A program made the translations under genes and the position numbers. A DNA stretch of 64,000 nt, taken from contig NZ_JALGBI010000001.1 of the NCBI RefSeq assembly GCF_022809125.1, forward strand, positions 2,976,001 through 3,040,000, in the 5' to 3' direction. The notes beneath the pieces were generated by a model. That model had not been told where the DNA came from, did no database searches, and saw only the letters and a program-made list of their open reading frames with translations. Shown piece after piece: positions 17,785 to 26,549 of the stretch (position 1 is its first letter; each line of letters begins with the position of its first letter). Origin of the DNA: Variovorax terrae. GTDB lineage: Bacteria; Pseudomonadota; Gammaproteobacteria; Burkholderiales; Burkholderiaceae_C.

Positions 17785-18528
17785 TCAGCGCGCGGCGATG
17801 GCCTCGCGCACCGCCGTGAGCTGGCGGCGCGATACCGCGAGCAGGTCGTCGATGCCGGCCAGCCGCACCGCCCAGCCTTCGCCCTCCTCGGGGTCGAAAT
17901 GCTTCTCCAGCACCCGCACGGCGCGGCGCGCCACCAGAGCATTGCGGTGCACGCGCATGAAATGCGCGGCGTGGCGCTCTTCCAGCTCGCTCAGCGAGCC
18001 GTCGAGGATGTAGCTCTTGCCAGCCGTGCGCACGGTCACGTACTTGAGTTCGGCCTTCAGGTACAGCACGTCGCCCAGCGGCACGCGCTCGGTGCGGCCA
18101 CGATCCTGGATGATCAGCATTTCCTGAGGAAAATCGGGCCGACGTCCTTGTCCCGCGGTCATTTGGCGCTCTACTTTTTGTAGCGCCGCCTGCAGCCGCT
18201 CCAGCCGCACGGGCTTGGTGAGGTAGTCCACCGCTTCCAGATCGAACGCCTGCACCGCATGCTCGGCATGGGCCGTGACGAACACCACGGCCGGCGGGCG
18301 CGGCAAGGTGCGCAGGGTCTGCGCCAGCGCCAGGCCGTCGGCACCGGGCATGCGGATGTCCAGCAGCGCCGCATCGAAGGCATCGCGGCGCAGCAGCTCG
18401 ATGGCCTCGACCGCATTGGCAGCCTCGCCGCCCAGGCGGGCCGCGGGCGCGCCGCAGTCGCCCAGCAGCGTGCGCAGCCGCGCGCGCGCCAGCGCTTCGT
18501 CGTCGACGATCAGAACCCTGAGGCTCAT
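17785..18528 (-). CDS. algR: LytTR-type response regulator, AlgR-like
   Basis: A 247-residue regulator. Residues 1-118 form a receiver domain (acidic pair DDE, phospho-acceptor Asp in ALLDIRMPGADGL, Lys in YLTKPVRLERL). Residues 140-245 form a LytTR DNA-binding domain (DVLYLKAELKYVTVRT, MRVHRNALVARRAV). GGAGGTG five bases before the ATG at 18528 fixes the start. It follows an AlgZ/LytS-type kinase gene, and the block sits beside argH. In pseudomonads argH, algZ (fimS), algR and hemC are neighbours, which supports the AlgR assignment. The linker between domains is encoded by a copy of the dispersed repeat (18123-18187), antisense to the gene but kept in frame. Confidence 0.85.
   Translation of the reverse strand: MSLRVLIVDDEALARARLRTLLGDCGAPAARLGGEAANAVEAIELLRRDAFDAALLDIRMPGADGLALAQTLRTLPRPPAVVFVTAHAEHAVQAFDLEAVDYLTKPVRLERLQAALQKVERQMTAGQGRRPDFPQEMLIIQDRGRTERVPLGDVLYLKAELKYVTVRTAGKSYILDGSLSELEERHAAHFMRVHRNALVARRAVRVLEKHFDPEEGEGWAVRLAGIDDLLAVSRRQLTAVREAIAAR
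18123..18187 (+). repeat. Dispersed repeat, copy E (inside algR-like gene, antisense)
   Basis: About 65 bp whose plus strand contains GAGGAAAATCGGGCC, then GTCC twice, GCGGTCATT, and a terminal hairpin-forming stretch with CTAC-TTTTT-GTAG inside GGCG...CGCC. The first half is almost identical to copy C at 61535. It codes, on the minus strand, for residues about 114-135, the REC-LytTR linker. Confidence 0.7.
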
Positions 18529-18589
18529 GGCATCACCTCCGTGCACCGCACGGCGGTGCGAGCCCCCTTCGGAGCGGCCGGGCGGGAGC

Positions 18590-19642
18590 TCATGCCACCT
18601 CCCCCTCATGGATGGGTATTTCGATCCGCACTTGGTACACCCCCTCTTTCAGCGCTGTCCGGAACTGGCCCTGCACATCATGCAGCAGCCGCAGCCGGTC
18701 GCGCACGTTGTCCAGGGCCACGCCATGCCCGCGCTGCCCCTGGCCCGACGGCACGGTATTGGTCACCTTGACGACGACCAGGGCGCCGCGCCGCTGGGTC
18801 GAAACCGTCACCTCGGCCCCGCTGGCGCTGGGCTCCACACCGTGCTTCACCGCATTCTCCACCAGGGGCTGCAACAGCAGCGGCGGCAGCCGCGCCTCGC
18901 CGGCCTCGGGGTCGATCACCCAGTTGACCCGCAGCCGCTCGCCAAAGCGCACCTGCTCGATGGCGAGGTAGCGCTCGGCCAGCGTGATTTCCTCGGCCAG
19001 GGTGACCGACTCGCCCTGGTCCACCAGTGCGTGGCGGAACAGGTCGCTCAGATCTTCCAGCAGGGCCTCGGCCTTGGCCGGCTCGGCCCGCACCAGCGCG
19101 ATGGCGCTGTTGAGGGTGTTGAACAGAAAGTGTGGCCGGATGCGCGCCTGCAATTCGCTCAGGCGCGCCGCGGTGGCGGCCGGCGCCCGGCCCTTGGCGC
19201 GCAGCACCAGCGCCGCCACCAGCATGGCCGACAGCAGCGCACCGGAGAAGGCGCTGGCCAGCCAGGGCGCCGACTCCACCACCCCCACCAGGGCCATCAG
19301 GGCGCAGCCGTACAGCCCGGCCAGCGCGCCCAGGCCGACGCCGGCCACATACTGCCCGACGCGCGGCAGGCCGGCCAGCCGCTGCTTCAGGCTGCAGGCC
19401 GCGATCAACCAGGCCAGCGTGGCCGGCAGCGCCCCCCCCGTCAGCAGCGACAGCCCGGCCAGCCAGCCCCAGAACGTGGCGGCGCCGTACATAGCGCCGA
19501 CTCCGATCACGGCCTCCACGAACAGCACGGCCCGCAGGATGACGCCCACGTGGCAGGCGTCAAACACCAGCACGCGGGGGGGCGGTGGCGGCGACTCTGC
19601 CGGGAATTCCTGGAAGGTCGATAAAATTTGGGAGTCTTTCAT
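18590..19642 (-). CDS. LytS/AlgZ-type sensor histidine kinase
   Basis: A 350-residue protein with an N-terminal Pro-rich stretch, four predicted membrane helices (about residues 20-160), and a cytoplasmic HisKA_7TM-less kinase of the His_kinase (LytS/YehU) type. The phospho-acceptor lies in [16 protein letters not shown], the N-box in [14 protein letters not shown], and the G-box region in [13 protein letters not shown]. The ATG at 19642 is preferred because upstream codons run into the divergent argH control region. It is transcribed with the AlgR-like gene 61 bases downstream and is its likely partner. In pseudomonads the equivalent AlgZ/FimS pair controls pili and alginate. The targets here are unknown. 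Confidence 0.85.
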   Translation of the reverse strand: MKDSQILSTFQEFPAESPPPPPRVLVFDACHVGVILRAVLFVEAVIGVGAMYGAATFWGWLAGLSLLTGGALPATLAWLIAACSLKQRLAGLPRVGQYVAGVGLGALAGLYGCALMALVGVVESAPWLASAFSGALLSAMLVAALVLRAKGRAPAATAARLSELQARIRPHFLFNTLNSAIALVRAEPAKAEALLEDLSDLFRHALVDQGESVTLAEEITLAERYLAIEQVRFGERLRVNWVIDPEAGEARLPPLLLQPLVENAVKHGVEPSASGAEVTVSTQRRGALVVVKVTNTVPSGQGQRGHGVALDNVRDRLRLLHDVQGQFRTALKEGVYQVRIEIPIHEGEVA

Positions 19643-19730
19643 CGGAAGTCGGATATCCACCCGATTATTGGTGATCCCTCCACGCGAACCAACACGCCGC
19701 CCCCGCAAACAGGTGCCGGCCCCCTCTTTT

Positions 19731-21128
19731 ATGTCAAAAAACCAACTCGACAAGAAATCCGAAGCCTGGTCGGCCCTGTTCTCCGAGCCGATGAGCGAGT
19801 TGGTGAAGCGCTACACCGCCAGCGTGTTCTTCGACAAGCGGCTGTGGCAGGCCGACATCGCCGGCTCGCTGGCGCATGCCGACATGCTGGCCGCGCAGGG
19901 CATCATCGCCGCCGACGACCACGCCGCCATCGGCAAGGGCATGGCGCAGATCACCCAGGAGATCGAGTCCGGCGCCTTCGAGTGGAAGCTCGACCTGGAG
20001 GACGTGCACCTCAACATCGAGGCCCGCCTGACCCAGCTCGTGGGCGACGCCGGCAAGCGCCTGCACACCGGACGCAGCCGCAACGACCAGGTCGCCACCG
20101 ACGTGCGCCTGTGGCTGCGCGACGAGATCGACCTGATCGGCGGCCTGCTCACCGACCTGCAGCAGGCGCTGGTGGACATCGCCGAGAAGAACATCGACGT
20201 GATCCTGCCCGGCTTCACCCACCTGCAGGTGGCGCAGCCGGTGAGCTTTGGCCACCACATGCTGGCCTACGTGGAAATGTTCAGCCGCGACGCCGAACGC
20301 ATGCTGGACGTGCGCCGCCGCGTCAACCGCCTGCCTCTGGGCGCTGCCGCGCTGGCCGGCACCAGCTACCCGCTGGACCGCGAGCGCGTGGCCCGCACCC
20401 TGGGCATGGACGGCGTCTGCCAGAACAGCCTGGACGCCGTGAGCGACCGCGACTTCGCGATCGAATTCACGGCAGCCGCCTCGCTGGCCATGGTGCACAT
20501 CAGCCGCTTCAGCGAGGAGCTGGTGCTGTGGATGAGCCAGAGCTTTGGCTTCATCGACATCGCCGACCGCTTCTGCACCGGCAGCTCGATCATGCCGCAG
20601 AAGAAGAACCCCGACGTGCCCGAGCTGGCACGCGGCAAGACCGGCCGCGTGGTCGGCCACCTGATGGGCCTGATCACGCTGATGAAGGGCCAGCCGCTGG
20701 CCTACAACAAGGACAACCAGGAAGACAAGGAGCCGCTGTTCGACACGGTAGACACCCTGAAGGACACGCTGCGCATCTTTGCCGAGATGGTGGGCGGCAT
20801 CACCGTCAAGCCGGAAGCCATGGAGCGCGCCGCGCTCAAGGGCTACGCCACGGCCACCGACCTGGCGGACTACATGGTGAAGAAGGGCCTGCCCTTCCGC
20901 GATGCGCACGAGGTCGTGGCGCATGCGGTGAAGACAGCCATCTCGCACGGCGTGGACCTGTCCGAACTGCCGCTCGCCGTGCTGCAGCAGTTCAACCCGA
21001 AGATCGAGAAAGACGTCTACAACGTGCTGAGCCTGCGCGGCTCGCTCGACGCGCGCAACGTCCTGGGTGGCACCGCACCCGCCCAGGTGCGCGCGCAGGT
21101 GGCACGGCATCGGGCGCGGCTGGGCTGA
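19731..21128 (+). CDS. argH: Argininosuccinate lyase
   Basis: A 465-residue enzyme splitting argininosuccinate to arginine and fumarate, the last step of arginine synthesis. The family signature [12 protein letters not shown] lies near residue 284. [12 protein letters not shown] near 112 and [10 protein letters not shown] near 162 are the other active-site blocks. The start [13 protein letters not shown] is typical, and longer in-frame extensions upstream would cross the divergent kinase gene. The divergent 88-bp gap to the AlgZ-like gene contains promoters for both. Confidence 0.97.
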   Translation: MSKNQLDKKSEAWSALFSEPMSELVKRYTASVFFDKRLWQADIAGSLAHADMLAAQGIIAADDHAAIGKGMAQITQEIESGAFEWKLDLEDVHLNIEARLTQLVGDAGKRLHTGRSRNDQVATDVRLWLRDEIDLIGGLLTDLQQALVDIAEKNIDVILPGFTHLQVAQPVSFGHHMLAYVEMFSRDAERMLDVRRRVNRLPLGAAALAGTSYPLDRERVARTLGMDGVCQNSLDAVSDRDFAIEFTAAASLAMVHISRFSEELVLWMSQSFGFIDIADRFCTGSSIMPQKKNPDVPELARGKTGRVVGHLMGLITLMKGQPLAYNKDNQEDKEPLFDTVDTLKDTLRIFAEMVGGITVKPEAMERAALKGYATATDLADYMVKKGLPFRDAHEVVAHAVKTAISHGVDLSELPLAVLQQFNPKIEKDVYNVLSLRGSLDARNVLGGTAPAQVRAQVARHRARLG

Positions 21129-21571
21129 GCTTCCCTTCTTGCAGGTTTTCTCCGGTGGGGCGCCCGCTGCTGCGGCGCAGCGGGCGCGTTGCGGGGGCGA
21201 GGCTTCACGCAACCGCCTGTGCGCCCCCACGCCCGTCTCGCGGTCAAGGGCTTGGGCGGGGCATGCGGCCCGATCAGAGCTGCAGGCTCGAAGCGCGGAA
21301 AAGCAGGCCAAAGGGTTGGCACGCACCATAGAGTCAAGCCCGCTCTACTGTGGCTCGCCTGTTTTGAGCACTGCAGAGGCTCACCCCGAAGGGGGGCTGC
21401 AGCGGGGGCTGCATGTCCTGCCCAAGTCCTTGGCCGCAGGAAGACCAAGCTGGCGCAAAAAGCAACTTTATGCATTAATTGCATAATCTTGAATCAACCC
21501 GGCCTTGGACATCGAGCCCGGCGGCGCCTACCCTTCGGGCTGGCAAGTCACCCAGTTCTTCAGGAGTCTCC
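21129..21571. other. Non-coding gap between argH and gdhA
   Basis: 443 bases with no convincing gene. A strong GC hairpin just after argH (arms 21160-21169 and 21178-21187, 10 bp perfect, 8-nt loop) could end argH transcription, though no T-run follows. Near gdhA there is an AT-rich patch with a symmetric element TATGCA-N5-TGCATA (21469-21485) overlapping a -10-like CATAAT (21482-21487), a possible regulated promoter for gdhA. Confidence 0.5.
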
Positions 21572-22888
21572 ATGTCACACGCACCCGGCACCGCCTCCAC
21601 GGCCGCCCCCTCCCCCAACGCCCTGCCCTCATACCTCGACGCCAACAACCTCGGCCCCTGGGGCATCTACCTGCAGCAGGTGGACCGCGTCACGCCCTAC
21701 CTGGGCAGCCTGGCGCGCTGGGTTGAAACGCTCAAGCGCCCCAAGCGCGCGCTGATCGTGGACGTGCCGATCCACCTGGACGACGGCACCGTGGCCCACT
21801 TCGAGGGCTACCGCGTGCAGCACAACACCTCGCGCGGCCCCGGCAAGGGCGGCGTGCGCTTCCACCAGGACGTGACGCTGTCCGAGGTGATGGCCCTGTC
21901 GGCCTGGATGTCGATCAAGAACGCCGCCGTGAACGTGCCCTACGGCGGCGCCAAGGGCGGCATCCGCGTCGACCCGCGCCGGCTCTCGCGCGCCGAACTC
22001 GAGCGCGTGACGCGCCGCTACACCAGCGAGATCGGCATCATCATCGGCCCCAACAAGGACATCCCCGCGCCCGACGTCAACACCGACGAGCAGATCATGG
22101 CCTGGATGATGGACACCTACTCCATGAACCAGGGCTCCACCGCCACCGGCGTGGTCACCGGCAAGCCGGTCGACCTGGGCGGCTCGCTGGGCCGGCGCGA
22201 GGCCACCGGGCGCGGCGTGTTCACCGTGGGCGTGGAGGCCGCCAAGCACATCGGGCTGGACGTGGCCCAGGCCCGCGTGGCGGTGCAGGGCTTTGGCAAC
22301 GTGGGCGGCATCGCGGCCAAGCTGTTCGCCGAGACCGGCGCCCGCGTGGTGGCGGTGCAGGACCATGGCGGCACCATCTACCGCGAAGCCGGGCTCAACG
22401 TGCCCGAGTTGCTCAAGCACGTGGCCGAGCACCGCACGGTGGCGGGCTTCGCCGGGGCGGAAACCCTGCCCAACGACCAGTTCTGGGAGGTGGACTGCGA
22501 GATCCTCATCCCCGCCGCGCTCGAAGGCCAGATCAACAAGACCAATGCCGGCCGCATCAAGGCGCGCATGGTGATCGAAGGCGCCAACGGCCCGACCACG
22601 CCCGAGGCCGACGACATCCTGCAGGAGCGCAACGTCCTGGTGCTGCCCGACGTGATCGCCAATGCCGGCGGCGTCACGGTCAGCTACTTCGAGTGGGTGC
22701 AGGATTTCTCCAGCTTCTTCTGGGACGAAGACGAGATCAACGCCCGCCTGGTGCGCATCATGAGGGCCGCCTTCGCGGGCATCTGGCAGGTGGCGCAGGA
22801 CCACAAGGTCAGCCTGCGCACCGCCACCTTCATCGTCGCCTGCACGCGCATCCTGCACACGCGCGAGCTCCGCGGGCTGTACCCCTGA
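21572..22888 (+). CDS. gdhA: Glutamate dehydrogenase (Glu/Leu/Phe/Val dehydrogenase family)
   Basis: A 438-residue enzyme interconverting glutamate and 2-oxoglutarate plus ammonia. The substrate-binding block [13 protein letters not shown] and the catalytic-lysine block [15 protein letters not shown] are intact. The Rossmann motif [11 protein letters not shown] binds the dinucleotide cofactor, and whether NAD or NADP is used cannot be decided by eye. AGGAGTCTCC directly before the ATG at 21572 fixes the start. Longer frames upstream lack a ribosome-binding site. Single gene, followed 69 bases later by a two-component system. Confidence 0.94.
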   Translation: MSHAPGTASTAAPSPNALPSYLDANNLGPWGIYLQQVDRVTPYLGSLARWVETLKRPKRALIVDVPIHLDDGTVAHFEGYRVQHNTSRGPGKGGVRFHQDVTLSEVMALSAWMSIKNAAVNVPYGGAKGGIRVDPRRLSRAELERVTRRYTSEIGIIIGPNKDIPAPDVNTDEQIMAWMMDTYSMNQGSTATGVVTGKPVDLGGSLGRREATGRGVFTVGVEAAKHIGLDVAQARVAVQGFGNVGGIAAKLFAETGARVVAVQDHGGTIYREAGLNVPELLKHVAEHRTVAGFAGAETLPNDQFWEVDCEILIPAALEGQINKTNAGRIKARMVIEGANGPTTPEADDILQERNVLVLPDVIANAGGVTVSYFEWVQDFSSFFWDEDEINARLVRIMRAAFAGIWQVAQDHKVSLRTATFIVACTRILHTRELRGLYP

Positions 22889-22897
22889 TTCCGAAGG

Positions 22898-22930
22898 CTT
22901 AAGCCCGGCCTAAGCCGCCGGCCGTATCAT
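22898..22930 (+). promoter_or_regulatory. CTTAAG-N5-CCTAAG box and -10 in front of the response-regulator gene
   Basis: Direct hexamers CTTAAG (22898-22903) and CCTAAG (22909-22914) are five bases apart. Ten bases later comes a good -10, TATCAT (22925-22930). This tandem 6-5-6 arrangement replacing the -35 is how PmrA/QseB-class OmpR regulators sit at their own promoters. The same box occurs before the DegP-type gene at 26483. Confidence 0.65.
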
Positions 22931-22957
22931 CGCCGTGCCCCTTCAAGGACGGAAAAG

Positions 22958-23629
22958 ATGCGACTGCTGCTGGTCGAAGACGACCCCATGATCGGCGAGG
23001 CTGTGCTCGACGCGCTGCGCGCCGAGCACTATGCCGTGGACTGGGTGAAGGACGGCCTGATGGCCGACACCGCGCTGGCCAGCCAGGACTACGACCTGGT
23101 GCTGCTCGATCTCGGCCTGCCCAAGCGCGACGGCCTCGACGTGCTGCGCCGCCTGCGCGAGCGCCGCAAGCCGGTGCCGGTGCTGGTGGCCACCGCGCGC
23201 GATGCCGTGGGCGACCGCATCGCCGGGCTCGACGCCGGCGCCGACGACTACGTGCTCAAACCCTACGACATCGACGAGCTGCTGGCCCGCGTGCGCGCGC
23301 TGCTGCGGCGCAGCGCAGGCCGCGCCGAGCCGGTGTTCGAGCATGCGGTCGAGGGCAAGCGTGTCAGCCTGAACCCGGCCACGCACGAAGCCAGCGTCAA
23401 CGGCGAGCTGGTCTCGCTCTCGGCCCGCGAATGGGCCGTGCTGGAGCCGCTGCTGGCGCGGCCCGGCGTGGTGTTCTCGCGCGCGCAGCTCGAGGAAAAA
23501 CTCTACAGCTGGAAAGACGAGATCAGCAGCAATGCGGTGGAGGTCTACATCCACGGCCTGCGCAAGAAGCTCGGCAGCGAACTGATCCAGACCGTGCGCG
23601 GCCTGGGCTATGTGGTGCCACGCACATGA
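22958..23629 (+). CDS. OmpR-family response regulator (QseB/PmrA/TctD-like)
   Basis: A 223-residue regulator with a receiver domain at residues 1-115 (acidic pair EDD, phospho-acceptor Asp51 in DLVLLDLGLPKRDGLD, Lys in YVLKPYDIDELLAR). Its winged-helix DNA-binding domain at 125-221 has LSAREWAVLEPLL, SSNAVEVYIHGLRKKL and TVRGLGYVV. The kinase gene follows with an ATGA overlap. The tandem CTTAAG-type box in front suggests autoregulation. The genes behind it (phospholipase-D family enzyme and DegP-type protease) point to an envelope-stress role. The signal is unknown. Confidence 0.93.
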   Translation: MRLLLVEDDPMIGEAVLDALRAEHYAVDWVKDGLMADTALASQDYDLVLLDLGLPKRDGLDVLRRLRERRKPVPVLVATARDAVGDRIAGLDAGADDYVLKPYDIDELLARVRALLRRSAGRAEPVFEHAVEGKRVSLNPATHEASVNGELVSLSAREWAVLEPLLARPGVVFSRAQLEEKLYSWKDEISSNAVEVYIHGLRKKLGSELIQTVRGLGYVVPRT

Positions 23630-25035
23630 CGCCCCAGCCTTCTTCCGATGCGGACACGGCACGGCACGAGGCCGCCGGCGGCCCGGCCACGCACTCCCTG
23701 CGCCGCCGCCTGCTGTGGTTCGTGCTGGCGGCCATCCTGCTGGCCGCGCTGCTGCAGGGCACCACGGCCTACCGGGGAGCGCTGCAGCAGGCCGACGACA
23801 TGTTCGACTACCACCTGCAGCAGATGGCCTACTCGCTGCGCGGCGGCATTCCGCTGGTGCCGGCCCAGCCCGGCAACAGCAACATCGACGACCTCGACTT
23901 CATCATCCAGATCTGGGGCCAGGACGGCGCCCAGCTGTTCCGCTCCGAGCGCTCCGGGCTGCCGCCGCGCGCGGTGCTCGGTTTCTCCGACGTCACGGTC
24001 AACGGCACCAGCTACCGCGTCTACTCGGTGCAGACGCCGCTGCACACCATCCAGATCGCACAGGACATGAGTGCGCGCCAGGCGCGCGCCCGCGCGCTGG
24101 CGCTGCGCGCCACGCTGCCGATCGCGCTGATGGCGCCGCTGCTCATGCTCGCGGTGGGCTGGGTCATCAGCCGCTCGTTCGCGCCGGTGGAGCGCACGCG
24201 CCGCCAGGTGGCCGCGCGCGCCGCGGAAGACCTCTCGCCGCTGCCCGATACCGGCCTGCCCGACGAGGTGCGCCCGCTGGTGCAGGAACTCAACCTGCTG
24301 TTCGGCCGCGTGCGCACCGCGTTCGAAGCGCAGAAGCACTTCGTGGCCGACGCCGCGCACGAGCTGCGCTCGCCGCTGACCGCGCTCAAGCTGCAGGCCC
24401 AGGCGCTGCGCCGTGCCGACGACGCCGGCACGCGCGATGCCGCGGTGGCGAGGCTGAACCAGGGGATCGACCGCGCGATCCGGCTGGTCGAGCAGCTGCT
24501 CGTGCTGGCCCGCGCCGAAGCCGGCGGCGAAACCGCGCAGGACAGGCCGGTGGATCTGCAGGAGGTGGTGCGCCTCGCGGTGTCCGACGTGCTGCCGCAG
24601 GCCCAGGCCGCCGGCATCGACCTCGGCCTGATGGACGACAGCCCCGCCGGCCCCGTGGTGGTGCAGGGCCAGTCGGAGGCGTTGCGCGTCCTGCTGCGCA
24701 ACCTGCTGGACAACGCCATCAAGTACACGCCGGTGCCCGGCCGCGTCGATGTGGGCCTGCATATCGATGGCACCCAGGCCCGGCTGATGGTGGACGACAG
24801 CGGCCCCGGCATCGCCGAGCCCGAGCGCGAGCGGGTCTTCGACCGCTTCTACCGGGCCCACAGCCCGGACGCCGCGCCGGCCGCCACGGGCAGCGGCCTC
24901 GGCCTGGCCATCGTGCAGGCCATCGCCCAGCAGCACGGCGCCGCCCTGCGGCTGGAGCGCTCGCCGTCGCTGGGCGGCCTGCGGGTGGAGGTTCGCCTGG
25001 CGCTGTCGGCTCCAGCCGCCACGGCAACGCGCTAG
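23626..25035 (+). CDS. Sensor histidine kinase of the OmpR-type system
   Basis: A 469-residue membrane kinase. TM1 is near residues 25-48 and TM2 near 163-183, enclosing a periplasmic sensor of about 115 residues (2CSK_N type). A short HAMP-like linker follows. The HisKA motif is HFVADAAHELRSPLTALK, and the ATPase has N-box LLRNLLDNAIKYTP, G1 DDSGPGI and G2 GSGLGLAIVQ. The ATG overlaps the regulator stop (ATGA), so the two are translated together. Closest in layout to QseC/TctE kinases. The ligand is not known. Confidence 0.93.
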   Translation: MTPQPSSDADTARHEAAGGPATHSLRRRLLWFVLAAILLAALLQGTTAYRGALQQADDMFDYHLQQMAYSLRGGIPLVPAQPGNSNIDDLDFIIQIWGQDGAQLFRSERSGLPPRAVLGFSDVTVNGTSYRVYSVQTPLHTIQIAQDMSARQARARALALRATLPIALMAPLLMLAVGWVISRSFAPVERTRRQVAARAAEDLSPLPDTGLPDEVRPLVQELNLLFGRVRTAFEAQKHFVADAAHELRSPLTALKLQAQALRRADDAGTRDAAVARLNQGIDRAIRLVEQLLVLARAEAGGETAQDRPVDLQEVVRLAVSDVLPQAQAAGIDLGLMDDSPAGPVVVQGQSEALRVLLRNLLDNAIKYTPVPGRVDVGLHIDGTQARLMVDDSGPGIAEPERERVFDRFYRAHSPDAAPAATGSGLGLAIVQAIAQQHGAALRLERSPSLGGLRVEVRLALSAPAATATR

Positions 25036-25065
25036 GATGGCAGTTCACGCAGCACGGTAACCGTT

Positions 25066-26460
25066 TTGCCTGTCCTTGCCCATTTCGCCATCGTCCTCGC
25101 CAGCCTGCTGGTCTATGCGGTCAGCACCCACACCAGCGGGCAGCGCCGCCACCCCTCGGCCGCCCTGGCCTGGGTGCTGACGATCACGCTGCTGCCTTAC
25201 GTGGGGCTACCGCTGTACCTGGTGCTGGGCACGCGCAAATTCGTGCGCCCGGCGCGCCGCCCCGTGCCGCCCTCCAACGCACCGCAGGACAGTCCCCGCG
25301 GCTGCAGCATCGCCACCCTCGAAGGCATGGGCCTGGCCCCGCCGACGGCCAACCAGCGGATCTGCTTTCACGATGACGGCCCGGCCGCCTGGGACGAACT
25401 CGCGAGCCTCATTGGCAGCGCGCAGACGCAGCTGGACATCTGCACCTACGTGCTGGGCCACGATGCCCTGGGCCGGCGCGTGGGCCGCCTGCTCGAAGCC
25501 CGGGCCGCCGCGGGCGTGCGCGTGCGGCTGCTGCTCGACGCCGTGGGCAGCTGGCGCACACCGTCGGCCCAGGTGCGGCGCCTGCGCGCTGCCGGCGTCC
25601 AGGTGCACTGGTTCATGCCGCTGCTGCGCAACCCGCTGCGCGGACGCGTCAACCTGCGCAACCACCGCAAGCTGGCGATCGCCGACGGCCAGCGGCTGTG
25701 GAGCGGCGGGCGCAACCTGGCCGCCGAGTATTTCAACGGCCATGGCCATCAGGCGCCCTGGGTCGATCTGAGCTTCACCCTCGAAGGCCCGCTGGCCACG
25801 CAGGCGCAGGACCTGTTCGACGATCACTGGCGCCACAGCCGGGGGCCGGACTCTGCGGACGGCAGCCCCCTCCCCGCCGCAGCCGCGCCGCGCGAGGCCG
25901 CCCCGGCCGCGGCAGACGGCCCGCAGCACCGCGCCCAGCTGGTTCCCAGCGGCCCCGACCAGGCCGAGGACACGGTGCACGACCTGCTGCTCACCGCGCT
26001 GTTCCGCGCCCGCCACCGGGTGCAGGCCGTCACGCCCTATTTCGTGCCGGACGACAGCCTGCTCACCGCCCTGTGCCTGGCCGCGCGGCGCGGCGTGCAG
26101 GTTGAACTGGTGGTGCCGGCGCACTCCAACCATCGCCTCGCCGACATTGCACGCTCCCGGGCACTGCGCGACCTGGCCGCGGCCGGCGGGCAATTGCGGC
26201 TGGCCCCCGGCATGGTGCATGCCAAGGCCGTGGTGGTGGACGACACCCTGGCCCTGTGCGGCTCGCTCAATCTCGACTCGCGCAGCCTGTTCCTGAACTT
26301 CGAGATGATGGTGGCGTTCTACGCACCCGACGACATTGCCGCCGTCACCCGCTGGATCGACCACCATTTCCATCACCTGCCCTGCGACGAACCCCGCCGG
26401 CCCTCGCTGCGGCGCGACATCGCCGAAGGCCTGGTGCGCTGGCTCGGCTTCCAGATCTAA
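25066..26460 (+). CDS. Cardiolipin synthase-like phospholipase-D family protein
   Basis: A protein of about 464 residues starting at TTG (the exact start is uncertain; no clear ribosome-binding site). Two N-terminal membrane segments (residues 4-18 and 32-54, LAWVLTITLLPYVGLPLYLVLG) match the PLDc_N domain of Cls. Two HKD motifs follow: HRKLAIADGQRLWSGG near 205 and HAKAVVVDDTLALCGSLN near 385, each with Asn/Gly-rich ends typical of cardiolipin synthase. It would join phosphatidylglycerols into cardiolipin at the inner membrane. It lies 30 bases after the kinase gene and was probably recruited to the same regulon. Confidence 0.85.
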   Translation: MPVLAHFAIVLASLLVYAVSTHTSGQRRHPSAALAWVLTITLLPYVGLPLYLVLGTRKFVRPARRPVPPSNAPQDSPRGCSIATLEGMGLAPPTANQRICFHDDGPAAWDELASLIGSAQTQLDICTYVLGHDALGRRVGRLLEARAAAGVRVRLLLDAVGSWRTPSAQVRRLRAAGVQVHWFMPLLRNPLRGRVNLRNHRKLAIADGQRLWSGGRNLAAEYFNGHGHQAPWVDLSFTLEGPLATQAQDLFDDHWRHSRGPDSADGSPLPAAAAPREAAPAAADGPQHRAQLVPSGPDQAEDTVHDLLLTALFRARHRVQAVTPYFVPDDSLLTALCLAARRGVQVELVVPAHSNHRLADIARSRALRDLAAAGGQLRLAPGMVHAKAVVVDDTLALCGSLNLDSRSLFLNFEMMVAFYAPDDIAAVTRWIDHHFHHLPCDEPRRPSLRRDIAEGLVRWLGFQI

Positions 26461-26482
26461 ATCTATCTAGGGCGAGCCAGCT

Positions 26483-26499
26483 CTTAAGACTCCCCTAAG
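26483..26499 (+). promoter_or_regulatory. Second CTTAAG-N5-CCTAAG box, before the DegP-type gene
   Basis: CTTAAG (26483-26488) and CCTAAG (26494-26499) with exactly five bases between, identical in both hexamers to the box at 22898-22914. It lies 50 bases upstream of the protease start and 22 bases after the preceding stop. The following -10 is not obvious (ACAGTT at 26511-26516 is the best candidate). It implies control by the response regulator encoded at 22958. Confidence 0.6.
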
Positions 26500-26549
26500 G
26501 CGGCTCCGCCACAGTTGGGCCATCAACTGGTTTCAACCCTGGAGCACAC

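Noticed and set aside
21160..21187. Considered as a definite terminator of argH
   Set aside because: The 10-bp stem is strong but is followed by GC-rich sequence instead of T residues, so it is only mentioned within the gap.
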